Below, piece after piece: positions 23,759-31,991 of a stretch of 64,000 bases of DNA. The first letter of the stretch is position 1. Every line of letters begins with the position of its first letter. The translations under genes and the position numbers were made by a program. The notes under the pieces are model-generated. The model was not told the origin of the DNA. It saw nothing but the letters and a program-made list of their open reading frames with translations, and searched no databases. Source of the DNA: Rhizobium sp. CCGE531 (lineage in GTDB: Bacteria; Pseudomonadota; Alphaproteobacteria; Rhizobiales; Rhizobiaceae); NCBI RefSeq assembly GCF_003627795.1, contig NZ_CP032685.1, positions 1,054,001 through 1,118,000 of the forward strand, written 5' to 3'.

Positions 23759-23990
23759 TAATTGATTATGAATACCCCAAGGAAGGAGAAATTGGAGAGG
23801 CCAAAACCTGCCTTCGGTACCCCCAATATGCAACAATCCACCGCAGGACAGGCGATGCTGGCGGGACGCGTCAGGCGCTCCAGAACGGAGCTGAGCAGAC
23901 CGTGCTGGAGGGCTGATCTTATAGAGGAGTGAGGCTGCATGTCGGATAGCAGATGCGCGCGTGCCGCTAAAGTATCCCATGGCGTTCCTT

Positions 23991-24590
23991 CTAAGCCGCG
24001 CGACGGCGCAGGTCCGTCTTCAGGGAACGAAGCTTTGCCAATGTGCGCTCATCGAACGATGCAGTGACCGCCACGACATCCTCTCCTGAAACCGACTGCG
24101 GCAATCCGAGCGCGCTGACCCGGAAATGAAGCTGCAGCAGCCGGAGGATCCAAAGCGGCTGCATTTCGATGATCACGGTATTGATACCGGTTTCCAAACC
24201 CCATTCGACAAAACCCGAAAGCAGCGTGTTGGAAACCGCGCTTAGGGCACGGCCATGTTCTCTGTAGGCCGGCTCGACACAATAGCGTGTCCATTCCCAT
24301 ATGTGCCGACCGACGGGCCTTTCCTGCTCGCAGAGTTGCGGGAGCACTTCGGACAGAAGGTGGGGTTTGATGGAGGGCAGCATTCGCTGATATCCAAGAA
24401 CATCGCCTTCATTGATGAACAGCATATGCACGGCGTCTGCCGTATCGAATTGATCGATCTCGCGACCATCGGCACGCGTCAGATCGTTCCATCCGCGCTC
24501 CTCGACGAATACGCGGTGCCGCAGGCGAAACGCCTGATCCATCTCGTCCTGATAGTCGTGTATGTTCCGGCCGGTGATAATATGAAGCAT
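23991..24590 (-). CDS. Acyl-homoserine lactone synthase (LuxI family)
   Basis: A 199-aa autoinducer synthase, which joins an acyl chain to S-adenosylmethionine to make an AHL. Invariant residues are visible in order: Arg and Phe in FRLRHRVFVEERGW, Trp, Glu and Asp in REIDQFD, Arg in GYQRMLPS, and Glu/Arg in IWEWTRY. AGGAGAG lies before the ATG. A 20-bp dyad at 24647-24666 is positioned as a lux box. It sits between two luxR paralogues, all on the minus strand. Confidence 0.94.
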   Translation of the reverse strand: MLHIITGRNIHDYQDEMDQAFRLRHRVFVEERGWNDLTRADGREIDQFDTADAVHMLFINEGDVLGYQRMLPSIKPHLLSEVLPQLCEQERPVGRHIWEWTRYCVEPAYREHGRALSAVSNTLLSGFVEWGLETGINTVIIEMQPLWILRLLQLHFRVSALGLPQSVSGEDVVAVTASFDERTLAKLRSLKTDLRRRAA

Positions 24591-24646
24591 CTCTACAGCT
24601 CTCCTGTTTGGGCAAGCTGATCATCGAGCCGTTTCACGATCACCAC

Positions 24647-24666
24647 AGGTACGGAAAAGCGTACCT
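24647..24666 (-). promoter_or_regulatory. Candidate lux box for luxI
   Basis: AGGTACGGAAAAGCGTACCT is a 20-bp inverted repeat (AGGTAC and GTACCT arms perfect, next pair also matched). Its centre is 67 bp upstream of the luxI start. That leaves room for a -10 element and a leader of about 24 nt if the box overlaps -35. Confidence 0.6.
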
Positions 24667-25430
24667 CACGAAATCAGCCCCTTTCGCAGAGCAAGGGCAA
24701 TTGCGTGATTGGTATTGCGCGAACCAAGCTTTTCGCGGCAGGAGCGCATGTACTTGTCGATGGCATGATCCGTGATTCCGAGGCGCGAGGCGATCTGCCG
24801 CTCCTTCCAGCCTTCGGCCGCCAGCTGAAGAACCTCGCGCTCCCGTGCGGTCAATTTAAGGATGCTGCTGTTTTGCTGAGTGTGCCGGATCCGCAAGGCG
24901 CGATAGACCGCAAAATTCGCAACAAGCGCCAGATTTTTCTTGTTTTCCGGCGCGAGCTGCAGCCGCTCGCCGGCGATCGAAAAGCCGACATGTTCCTGCC
25001 CCAGGCTCGGAAGCGTCATGGTGAAACCCTCCGCAAGGCCGAACTCCTTGGCTTCGCCCATGACCCGCATACCGGACCGAAGTCCGACGACTTCGTTCTC
25101 ATCCCAGAAAAAACTTTCAAGCCCTTCGCGTACCAGCGTGATCGTCGGATCCTTGAAGAGATAGTTTTGAGAAAAATAGCGTGCCGACCAATCATTCGGC
25201 CAGGCATTGATCAGGACATGGCCTATCTGCTGGCGTTTGGTCGCGCCAATCTGGGGCATGGTGCCGACCAGGACATTGGTCGCGCCGAACGGCTCCACAT
25301 ATCGAATGACGACCTCAGCCAGTTCCTCCTGAGTTGTGCAGGCCTCGAGCTCGGCCAGGAAATACTGTGTTTCCTCAAGGGTCCGAGTGGGAAAAATTGG
25401 ATTGCCGGGCAATATCCAGTGTTTTGACAT
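24666..25430 (-). CDS. LuxR-type quorum-sensing regulator (upstream copy)
   Basis: A 254-aa AHL receptor and regulator. The ligand domain has WPNDWSARYFSQNYLFKDPTI and SFFW; the C-terminal HTH has LTAREREVLQLAAEGWKERQIASRLGITDHAIDKYMRSCREKL. This is closer to canonical LuxR HTH than its paralogue at 22933. I chose the ATG at 25430 rather than 25481. The gene's stop codon touches the candidate lux box of luxI, 75 bp away, so R and I are ordered R-then-I on one strand. Confidence 0.93.
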   Translation of the reverse strand: MSKHWILPGNPIFPTRTLEETQYFLAELEACTTQEELAEVVIRYVEPFGATNVLVGTMPQIGATKRQQIGHVLINAWPNDWSARYFSQNYLFKDPTITLVREGLESFFWDENEVVGLRSGMRVMGEAKEFGLAEGFTMTLPSLGQEHVGFSIAGERLQLAPENKKNLALVANFAVYRALRIRHTQQNSSILKLTAREREVLQLAAEGWKERQIASRLGITDHAIDKYMRSCREKLGSRNTNHAIALALRKGLIS

Positions 25431-25813
25431 AACAACGATCTTCGAAGTTTCACGATGGAGCAAGAAACATGGCCACGACACCGGCCAGAAACTTCGGGCA
25501 GTGCATTGGTGATTATTTGCTCATATATTCAACGATATGGTCTTATCAACGCGACCATGCCAGGATGGTGTCAGCCAACGCGCCTGACGCAGCAATGCCG
25601 AAGTATTTTGGCTTACCATACACCTCGTACGGTCGCTTGACGACCGGCGCCGATGCAAATGAAACATGCGTTGGATCCGGAAACCGGGCGTCTGTTCCCT
25701 CAGCCTCACCGAGGATGGCCGCGGCTTATTGCCGTCTTGCGGACTTGGAGCATGATGCGGAAAAGTGTAAGCGATTTTCGGATGACATCGGGCTCTCCCT
25801 ATTTGAATCCGTG
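25431..25813. other. Intergenic region upstream of luxR
   Basis: 383 bp. It holds the luxR promoter region and repeat copy B. Open frames here overlap antisense to the MEKHLA gene and show no family resemblance. Confidence 0.5.
25748..25795 (+). repeat. Dispersed rhizobial palindromic repeat, copy B
   Basis: GAGCATGATGCGGAAAAGTGT...GCGATTTTCGG...CATCGGGCTC: a degenerate copy of the same palindrome family, with GAAAA/TTTTC inner arms. It lies just after the MEKHLA gene. Confidence 0.6.
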
Positions 25814-26293
25814 CTAGGCATCCTTCCATTTGGAAAATGTAGCGGCCTGTCCGCGCAAATTCCCGTCGCGGTCCACGAGCTGCCAGACAATGCCGTCTTC
25901 GATCCAGAAGCGACGCCCGGATTTTGCAATCCGCAGCCCGCGATAATCGGAAATAAAGCCATTGCTCGTCACAGCGTCCAATAGCCGTTGGCGCTCCGCA
26001 CGATCTGGAAGCTCCGCCGAAAGCCGCGAGGGAAGCGTCACGAACTCGTCCCACGGATATTCGAAGCAGTTCTGTGCAGCCTTGTTGGCATAGACGAAAC
26101 GGGGATCGGCATCCGTATTGTGGGCAACGACCACAAAGGGCGCATCGCGATAGAGCCAATCCGGCACGGACCCTTCATCAACAAGCGCAACGCCAACGAT
26201 GCGACGAAAACTGTCCGTCAGAAGGTCAAAGAACGCATTATCGACCGATAAATCCACAGCCTTGCCTTCAGCTTCGCCAGCCATCCATCCCAT
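25814..26293 (-). CDS. MEKHLA domain protein
   Basis: A 159-aa PAS-related MEKHLA-domain protein. Characteristic segments are the N-terminal helical part (FFDLLTDSFRRIVGVAL), the PAS-like core VVVAHNTDADPRFVYANKAAQNCFEYPWDEFVTLPSRLSAE, and IWQLVDRDG near the end. Stand-alone bacterial MEKHLA proteins are presumed small-ligand or redox sensors. No output domain is present. Neighbours do not suggest a partner. Confidence 0.85.
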   Translation of the reverse strand: MGWMAGEAEGKAVDLSVDNAFFDLLTDSFRRIVGVALVDEGSVPDWLYRDAPFVVVAHNTDADPRFVYANKAAQNCFEYPWDEFVTLPSRLSAELPDRAERQRLLDAVTSNGFISDYRGLRIAKSGRRFWIEDGIVWQLVDRDGNLRGQAATFSKWKDA

Positions 26294-26402
26294 CCTGTCA
26301 CTCGGTGCATCGATGGTGCGATACTTAGCAAAACGCCATGAAGATCAAGTGGCGAGAGCCGGTCCCCCATGAGACAACTTGTGGATTGTTGGCGCAGGTA
26401 GC

Positions 26403-27002
26403 TCAGGGGCAGACGGAGCGCCGACAGAAATCGGTGACGACATCGACCAGTTTCTGGCGGTCGACGGACGATCCCTCGGCCAGACAGTCATCGACGGCGC
26501 TATGCATGGCGTTAAAGAGCATGACGGCCGAAAGCCGGGCGTCGATGAAGGAGAAGGCTTTGGCTTCCTGTCCTTCGAGCAGGAAGGATGAAAGGCGGTC
26601 TACCAGCGAATTGGCGCGTTTCATGCTTCGTTTGGCCGGGTGGAACTCATGGAAAACCAGATCGTGCAGCGCGACCTCGTCGAGGTAGCCGACAACGCAT
26701 GACCCTATCCAGACATCGAGCCGATGCATCCAACTGCCGGAGGATGCCGCTGCGGCAGCCGCGTCGATCTTTTCGCAGAAGCGCGCGATGAAGCGCGCCT
26801 TCAGAGCGGCCAGAACATCTTCCTTCGTCTGGAAATAGAGATAGAAGGTGCCCTTGGCGACATCGGCGGCCTCGACGATTTCCGCAACACTGGTCGCGGC
26901 AAAGCCCTTCTCCAGAAACAGACACTGCGCGGCGTCCATCAGCTCCTCCCGGCGGATTTCCGGGGGCTTGGTGCGCGGGCGCGGGCGTTCTGCGGTGGTC
27001 AC
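26403..27002 (-). CDS. TetR family transcriptional regulator
   Basis: A 199-aa TetR regulator. The N-terminal HTH (REELMDAAQCLFLEKGFAATSVAEIVEAADVAKGTFYLYFQTKEDVLAALKARF) is canonical. The C-terminal ligand domain is helical with a Cys-rich end (DFCRRSVCP). It follows two small hypothetical genes on the same strand. The unit lies downstream of palindromes at 27763-27779 and 27920-27937 that resemble TetR operators. Whether it or PaaR binds those sites cannot be settled by reading. Confidence 0.92.
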   Translation of the reverse strand: MTTAERPRPRTKPPEIRREELMDAAQCLFLEKGFAATSVAEIVEAADVAKGTFYLYFQTKEDVLAALKARFIARFCEKIDAAAAAASSGSWMHRLDVWIGSCVVGYLDEVALHDLVFHEFHPAKRSMKRANSLVDRLSSFLLEGQEAKAFSFIDARLSAVMLFNAMHSAVDDCLAEGSSVDRQKLVDVVTDFCRRSVCP

Positions 27003-27016
27003 GGACTTTTCCTCAT

Positions 27017-27445
27017 CTACAGGCTATCGATGGCAAGGCCCGCCGGCTGGAGAATGGAACGGCATAGCCATTCCGCTGCAGGCGGTGCCTTGTCGAAGAT
27101 TTCTAGCGGCATATGAAGCGGAAGACGAGCAAGACTTTGCCGCACGCCGTCAGCCGTCGCCACCGGAACGACGACGGCAATGCCGAGAAGAAACCGATGG
27201 AGGGCGTCGCGGGCAATCCCGATCCGCTGCGCCACCATAGCCAGTATGGCCGCATCGTTCGCAAGCGGCGGTCCGTATGCCGAGATCAACAGAAGGGCAA
27301 ACGGCTTTTCATGCACCAGCCAGCGCTCGACGGTATCAAGGCCCGATCTTATCCCATCAGCATCCAGCCTTGCCTCCGCGACCACAATCCCCAGCGGCCA
27401 ATGCGTCTCGTCGCAATCGGGCAACAGCGTTTTGAACGCCATCAT
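27017..27445 (-). CDS. Hypothetical protein, 142 aa
   Basis: An alpha-beta protein with segments HWPLGIVVAEARLDADGIRSGLDTVERWL and KPFALLLISAYG that suggest a small Rossmann-like or STAS-like fold; no family identified. Its ATG (27445) overlaps the stop of the 70-aa gene (ATGA), and it ends 14 bp before the TetR gene. The three form one unit and are probably co-regulated by the TetR protein. Confidence 0.65.
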   Translation of the reverse strand: MMAFKTLLPDCDETHWPLGIVVAEARLDADGIRSGLDTVERWLVHEKPFALLLISAYGPPLANDAAILAMVAQRIGIARDALHRFLLGIAVVVPVATADGVRQSLARLPLHMPLEIFDKAPPAAEWLCRSILQPAGLAIDSL

Positions 27446-27654
27446 GACGGCCTGCACAAATCAGTCAGGCTCCGCAGCACATGTCCCATGTTCACCGGCT
27501 TTCCTCGCACCGCGGAAACGGAGGCAGGCCACATCGTCGCCTCGTTGACCTCATCGAAGATCTGCGCGGGGACGCCATACAGCTCTTCGGGTGACATCGA
27601 ACCACGGGCGGCGGACAGCACAAGCGGCCATTGGCTAAGATTGTGACGGATCAT
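27442..27654 (-). CDS. Hypothetical protein, 70 aa
   Basis: A 70-aa protein starting MIRHNLSQWPLVLSAARGSM. It is short and Pro/Val-rich, and translationally coupled to the following 142-aa gene. The W-P-L opening echoes the HWPLGIV segment of its partner, so the pair may be two halves of one protein type. GGAG lies just upstream. No family recognised. Confidence 0.55.
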   Translation of the reverse strand: MIRHNLSQWPLVLSAARGSMSPEELYGVPAQIFDEVNEATMWPASVSAVRGKPVNMGHVLRSLTDLCRPS

Positions 27655-27762
27655 GACGGGGATTTCTCCTAAGCGATGATATGCGGACAGCTACCGCCCC
27701 GCGCAAGCTCATGAACAAGGGCGACCATTCGAACGTCTCCGGATTCCGATAGTGCAAATTTA

Positions 27763-27779
27763 TGACTGACCGTCGGTCA
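27763..27779. promoter_or_regulatory. TetR-type palindrome 1
   Basis: TGACTGACCGTCGGTCA; core TGACCG-T-CGGTCA is a perfect odd palindrome. One base shorter than site 2 at the centre. It lies about 110 bp upstream of the small-gene/TetR unit. Confidence 0.6.
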
Positions 27780-27919
27780 TTTGTAAAGCGTATGCTTGAA
27801 CGACGGCTAATTTCGTTCGACGCCTTCTTATACGGCTTATACGGCTCGTCCGACGCGACTACACCTTCATGTGTGATGGTAGCAGTCATGATGTTTCTCC
27901 CAATCGTTGCTTTTATAAT

Positions 27920-27937
27920 TGACTGACCGGTCGGTTA
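27920..27937. promoter_or_regulatory. TetR-type palindrome 2, before paaG
   Basis: TGACTGACCGGTCGGTTA, an imperfect 18-bp palindrome with perfect GACCGGTC core, 48 bp before the paaG start. Confidence 0.65.
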
Positions 27938-27984
27938 TGTTAGGTTTTTTCGTGATCGCCAGGGAAAAGGCGACGGGAGGAAAC

Positions 27985-28773
27985 ATGTCCGATTCCGACA
28001 CCATTCTGTCGGCGCTTGCCGACGGCGTTTTAAGCCTCACGCTCAATCGACCCGACAAACTCAATTCCTTCAACGAGGAAATGCACCTTGCGCTGCGCGC
28101 CGGTTTCGAGCGTGCGCACAAGGATGCGGAGGTGCGCGCAGTTCTGTTGACTGGAGCCGGCCGAGGCTTCTCGGCCGGCCAGGACCTTGGCGATCGCGAC
28201 CCGCGCAAGGGAACGCCGGATCTCGGCCATACGATCGAGACCTTTTACAATCCGCTGCTCCGCCTCATCCGCAGCCTGGAAAAGCCCGTCGTCTGCGCCG
28301 TCAATGGCGTGGCCGCCGGCGCCGGCGCCAATATCGCCTTTGCCTGCGACATCACGCTTGCCGCCCGTTCGGCCCGCTTCATCCAGGCCTTCGCGAAAAT
28401 CGGCCTCGTGCCGGATTCCGGCGGCACCTGGAGCCTGCCGCGCCTCATCGGCGAGGCCCGCGCCAAGGCGCTGGCGCTGACTGCCGAGCCTCTGGATGCG
28501 GAAACGGCGGCTAGCTGGGGCCTGATCTGGCGTGCTATCGATGACGACAAGCTGATGGAGGAGGCAAAGGCTCTCGCCCTCCGGCTCGCCGCCGGCCCGA
28601 CCAAAGGCCTTGGCCTGACCAAGCGCGCCATCCAGGCGGCGGCGACCAATTCGCTTGACGAACAGCTCGACCTTGAGCGTGACTTGCAGCGCGAGGCCGG
28701 CCGCAGCGCCGACTATGCCGAGGGTGTCGCCGCCTTCCTCGAGAAGCGCCAGCCGGAGTTCAAGGGGCGATGA
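27985..28773 (+). CDS. paaG: PaaG, 1,2-epoxyphenylacetyl-CoA isomerase
   Basis: A 262-aa crotonase-fold enzyme. PaaG converts ring-1,2-epoxyphenylacetyl-CoA to oxepin-CoA in aerobic phenylacetate degradation. Oxyanion-hole segments are GRGFSAGQDLGDRD and VNGVAAGAGANIAFACDITLA, and AKIGLVPDSGGTWSLPRLIG follows the PaaG pattern, with Asp where hydratases have Glu. GGGAGGAAAC marks the ATG at 27985. It overlaps paaI by 4 bp, and its promoter region carries palindrome 2. Confidence 0.93.
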   Translation: MSDSDTILSALADGVLSLTLNRPDKLNSFNEEMHLALRAGFERAHKDAEVRAVLLTGAGRGFSAGQDLGDRDPRKGTPDLGHTIETFYNPLLRLIRSLEKPVVCAVNGVAAGAGANIAFACDITLAARSARFIQAFAKIGLVPDSGGTWSLPRLIGEARAKALALTAEPLDAETAASWGLIWRAIDDDKLMEEAKALALRLAAGPTKGLGLTKRAIQAAATNSLDEQLDLERDLQREAGRSADYAEGVAAFLEKRQPEFKGR

Positions 28774-29213
28774 GCACAGCCGACAGCATTTCGCCGCAGT
28801 CGCTTGCGGAAGCCTGCGCCAGAGCCATGTGGGACGAAGACAACGCTACCCGTCGCCTCAGCATGGAGCTGCTTGCCGTAGCCCCCGGCAAAGCAAGCCT
28901 TTCTATGGCGATTACCGAGGCGATGACGAACGGCCATGGCACATGCCACGGCGGCTACATCTTCACTTTGGCCGACTCAGCCTTCGCATTCGCCTGCAAT
29001 ACCTACAACCAGCGCTCCGTCGCCCTGCACTGTTCGGTGACCTATATCGCGCCGGCTTTCAAGGGCGACCGGCTGACGGCGACGGCACGGGAGGTGTCGC
29101 GCCGCGGACGAGGCGGCATCTACGACATCGCGGTTACCAATCAGGAGGGCGAGCAGATCGCGGAGTTCCGCGGCCACTCGCGAACGGTCAAGGGCACGCT
29201 TCTGCCGGACTAG
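28770..29213 (+). CDS. paaI: PaaI, hydroxyphenylacetyl-CoA thioesterase
   Basis: A 147-aa hotdog-fold thioesterase. The motif NGHGTCHGGYIFTLADSAFAFACN carries the catalytic Asp of the PaaI subclass. PaaI clears dead-end hydroxyphenylacetyl-CoA and frees trapped CoA. ATGA overlap with paaG shows translational coupling. The gene is followed by a 145-bp gap filled by a palindromic repeat before paaK. Confidence 0.93.
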   Translation: MSTADSISPQSLAEACARAMWDEDNATRRLSMELLAVAPGKASLSMAITEAMTNGHGTCHGGYIFTLADSAFAFACNTYNQRSVALHCSVTYIAPAFKGDRLTATAREVSRRGRGGIYDIAVTNQEGEQIAEFRGHSRTVKGTLLPD

Positions 29214-29281
29214 AGCAATTCCAGGAAAAGTGCGCAGCGGTTTTCCGTCCGGAATGCGTAGCAAAACAAGAAGATAGGGCG
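29214..29281 (+). repeat. Dispersed rhizobial palindromic repeat, copy C
   Basis: Starts directly after the paaI stop. Hairpin arms are GCAATTCC (29215-29222) and GGAATGC (29251-29257), with GGAAAA/TTTTCC inside. Over about 65 bp it is nearly identical, in inverse orientation, to copy D at 45481-45546. Confidence 0.85.
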
Positions 29282-29358
29282 TTTTCGCGATTCGAAGAAA
29301 AGCGGAAATGCTCCAGGGTTCACGCCGGCAGCATCCGGCATCTCTGGAGGAGACATTC

Positions 29359-30669
29359 ATGGAAGACCTTTCCCCGCGCGCCGGCGAGCTCGAGGCGATC
29401 GAGACGGCCTCGCGCGACGAGATTTCCGCGTTGCAACTTGAACGCATGAAATGGTCGCTTACGCATGCCTATGAAAATTCCCGTTTCTATCGGCAATGCC
29501 TCGACGAAGCGGGTATCCATCCCTCCGACCTGAAGACATTATCGGATCTCGCCAAATTCCCCTTCACCACGAAGCAGGATCTTCGCGACACCTATCCTTT
29601 CGGCATGTTCGCCGTGCCGCGCGAAAAGCTCGTCCGCATCCATGCTTCTTCGGGCACGACGGGCAAGCCGACCGTCGTCGGCTATACGGCTGGGGACATC
29701 GACACCTGGGCGAGCCTCGTTGCCCGCTCGATCCGCGCCTCCGGCGGCCGCGCCGGCGATATCGTCCATATCGCCTATGGCTACGGCCTCTTCACCGGCG
29801 GCCTCGGCGCGCATTACGGCGCGGAGAAACTCGGCTGCACGGTCGTACCGGTCTCCGGCGGCATGACGGAGCGGCAGGTCGCGCTGATACAGGATTTCAG
29901 GCCGCGCATCATCATGGTGACGCCCTCCTACATGCTTTCGATCCTCGACGAATTCCGCCGCCAGGGCCTCGACCCGCGCGAAAGCTCGCTCGCCGTCGGC
30001 ATCTTTGGGGCCGAGCCTTGGACCAATGCCATGCGCGAGGAAATCGAGCAGGCCTTCGACATGCATGCCGTCGACATTTACGGCCTGTCGGAAGTCATGG
30101 GTCCGGGCGTCGCCAACGAATGCGTCGAGAGCAAGGACGGGCTGCACATCTGGGAAGATCATTTCTATCCGGAGATCATCGATCCGGTCACCGGCGCGGT
30201 ATTGCCTGATGGCGAGATCGGCGAGCTCGTCTTCACCACGCTGACCAAGGAAGGCCTGCCGATCATTCGCTACCGCACGCGCGACCTGACGCGTCTGCTG
30301 CCCGGCACGGCTCGTTCCATGCGCCGCATGGAAAAGGTGACGGGCCGCTCCGACGACATGATGATCCTGCGCGGCGTCAACGTCTTTCCGACGCAGATCG
30401 AAGAGCAGATCCTGAAATGTCGCGGCCTCGCACCGCATTTCCAGATCGAACTGACGCGCTCCGGCCGCATGGACGACATGACCGTTCATGTGGAGTGCAC
30501 GCTGGAGGCGGCGGACGAAACTGCGCGAAATGTTTCGGCAAAGGAGCTTACCCACCACATCAAGAGCGTGGTCGGTGTCTCGACGAAGATCATCGTGCAT
30601 CCGCCGGGCGGCGTCGCGCGCTCCGAAGGCAAGGCGAAACGCATCATCGACAACCGCCCGAAAGAATGA
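29359..30669 (+). CDS. paaK: PaaK, phenylacetate-CoA ligase
   Basis: A 436-aa adenylate-forming ligase that makes phenylacetyl-CoA from phenylacetate, ATP and CoA. P-loop HASSGTTGKPTVVGYT, the AMP-binding YGLSEVMGPGVANEC, and a C-terminal lid (TGRSDDMMILRGVNVFPTQIE) are all intact. The length is normal. TGGAGGAGAC precedes the ATG at 29359; upstream frames run into the repeat. Third gene of the rightward paa arm, followed by paaR. Confidence 0.95.
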   Translation: MEDLSPRAGELEAIETASRDEISALQLERMKWSLTHAYENSRFYRQCLDEAGIHPSDLKTLSDLAKFPFTTKQDLRDTYPFGMFAVPREKLVRIHASSGTTGKPTVVGYTAGDIDTWASLVARSIRASGGRAGDIVHIAYGYGLFTGGLGAHYGAEKLGCTVVPVSGGMTERQVALIQDFRPRIIMVTPSYMLSILDEFRRQGLDPRESSLAVGIFGAEPWTNAMREEIEQAFDMHAVDIYGLSEVMGPGVANECVESKDGLHIWEDHFYPEIIDPVTGAVLPDGEIGELVFTTLTKEGLPIIRYRTRDLTRLLPGTARSMRRMEKVTGRSDDMMILRGVNVFPTQIEEQILKCRGLAPHFQIELTRSGRMDDMTVHVECTLEAADETARNVSAKELTHHIKSVVGVSTKIIVHPPGGVARSEGKAKRIIDNRPKE

Positions 30670-30773
30670 TCGGGCATCCGGCGGGATAGCCTGGCAAGCA
30701 TTTGATTGTATATAGGAAAGATCGGCCGCCAGGCACGGTCAAGATCAATGGACAATGACTAGAGCAGGATTAT

Positions 30774-31370
30774 ATGGCACGCACGCGCGCAGTTGATTTC
30801 GAGGAAAAGCAGCGTGGCATTTTGGCAAGCGCGGCAGCGGTCTTTGCCGAGGTGGGCATGGAGAAGGCGTCCATGTCGATGATCGCTTCGCATGGCAACG
30901 TCTCGAAAGCTCTGCTCTATCACTATTATCCCGGCAAGGACGCGCTGATCTTCGACATCGTGCAAACACACCTGACGGAGCTGGAAAGCGCGATCGAAAC
31001 GGCGGATCGCACCGATGTTACGCCGCAGGAGCGGCTGCGCCTGCTCGTGAAAGCGGTGCTGAAGAACTATGAAGGCGCCGACAATGAACACAAGGTACAG
31101 CTCAACGGCACGCATGCCCTATCGCAGGAGCAGCTGGCGGAATTGCGGATGATCGAACGGCGGATCGTCAAGCGTTTCTCCACAGTCATCGAGAACCTCA
31201 ACCCGGATCTCAACAAGAACAGGCCGTTGCTGATGCCGGTCACCATGTCGCTCTTCGGCATGATGAACTGGGTCTATATGTGGTTCAGGCCCAATGGGCC
31301 GATCACCCGCGACGAATATGCCGATATTGCCGCCACCCTCATCCTCGAAGGGGTCAAGGCCGTCCGCTAA
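30774..31370 (+). CDS. paaR: PaaR-type TetR regulator
   Basis: A 198-aa TetR regulator: HTH in QRGILASAAAVFAEVGMEKASMSMIASHGNVSKALLYHYYPGKDALIFDIV, and a helical effector domain. TetR proteins in this position in paa clusters (PaaR) repress the pathway and respond to phenylacetyl-CoA. Likely operators are the related palindromes upstream of paaG and paaA. It is the last rightward gene and is convergent with paaY (6-bp gap). Confidence 0.88.
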   Translation: MARTRAVDFEEKQRGILASAAAVFAEVGMEKASMSMIASHGNVSKALLYHYYPGKDALIFDIVQTHLTELESAIETADRTDVTPQERLRLLVKAVLKNYEGADNEHKVQLNGTHALSQEQLAELRMIERRIVKRFSTVIENLNPDLNKNRPLLMPVTMSLFGMMNWVYMWFRPNGPITRDEYADIAATLILEGVKAVR

Positions 31371-31376
31371 GGCTGG

Positions 31377-31991
31377 TCACTCGCCAGGCTTCATCCTTTC
31401 GAGAATAAGCGGATCATATTCCGGCGCGCGAATGCGGCGTCGATCCGGTTCGGGCGCGGGCAGCGGTTCCACGGCCACCAGCTTCTCCTTCGCCTCCAGC
31501 GCCAGGCGCTGATAGATGGCGGTGCCCTGGCGCTTCCAAGCGATCTCCTCCGGTGTCAACTCGCGCACGACACGCGCCGGCGAACCGATGGCAAGGCTGT
31601 TTGCCGGGATTTCGGCGCCGGCCTTGACGAAGGCCATGGCGGCCACGATGGCATTCTCGCCGATGACGGCCTCGTCCATGATGACGGCGTTCATGCCGAC
31701 CATGGCATTGGCGCCGATGCGGCAGCCATGCAGCACCGCGCCGTGGCCGATATGTCCCGCCTCCCCGATCATAACTTCGAGATTCGGGAAACTATGCACG
31801 ACGCAGGTCTCCTGCACATTCGAGCCGCGCTCGAGCACGATGCGCCCGAAATCTCCCCGCAGCACGGCGCCCGGCCCGACATAGCAGGCAGGGCCGACAA
31901 TGACGTCGCCGATGACGGTTGCGGCCGGATGCACGAAGGCAGCCGGATCGATGACCGGGATCACGCCGTCATAGGAATAGATCTGCGCCAT
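31377..31991 (-). CDS. paaY: PaaY, gamma-carbonic-anhydrase-like hexapeptide protein
   Basis: A 204-aa left-handed beta-helix protein (hexapeptide repeats about residues 15-150). The metal-binding histidines of gamma-CA relatives are present (VVHSFPN; GHIGHGAVLHG). PaaY is thought to act as a thioesterase that removes trapped CoA intermediates of the PAA pathway. The C-terminal ~30 residues are charged. It abuts the upstream thioesterase stop and ends the nine-gene leftward operon. Confidence 0.9.
   Translation of the reverse strand: MAQIYSYDGVIPVIDPAAFVHPAATVIGDVIVGPACYVGPGAVLRGDFGRIVLERGSNVQETCVVHSFPNLEVMIGEAGHIGHGAVLHGCRIGANAMVGMNAVIMDEAVIGENAIVAAMAFVKAGAEIPANSLAIGSPARVVRELTPEEIAWKRQGTAIYQRLALEAKEKLVAVEPLPAPEPDRRRIRAPEYDPLILERMKPGE

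Larger units (their letters stand above)
27655..27984. promoter_or_regulatory. Divergent control region of TetR unit and paaG
   Basis: 330 bp holding two TetR-type palindromes (27763-27779, 27920-27937). An 84-codon frame at 27635-27889 has a fair ribosome site, but it contains the first palindrome and looks non-coding. Confidence 0.6.

Noticed and set aside
23711..23980. 89-codon frame just after luxI with AAGGAACGCC upstream
   Set aside because: Ribosome site is fair and a CinS-like role was considered, but the sequence lacks any resemblance and is competed by another frame. Left out.
27635..27889. 84-codon minus-strand frame before the TetR small-gene unit
   Set aside because: Has GGGAG upstream but contains TetR palindrome 1 and a simple TATACGGCT repeat, with no family pattern. 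It may be a degraded gene start.
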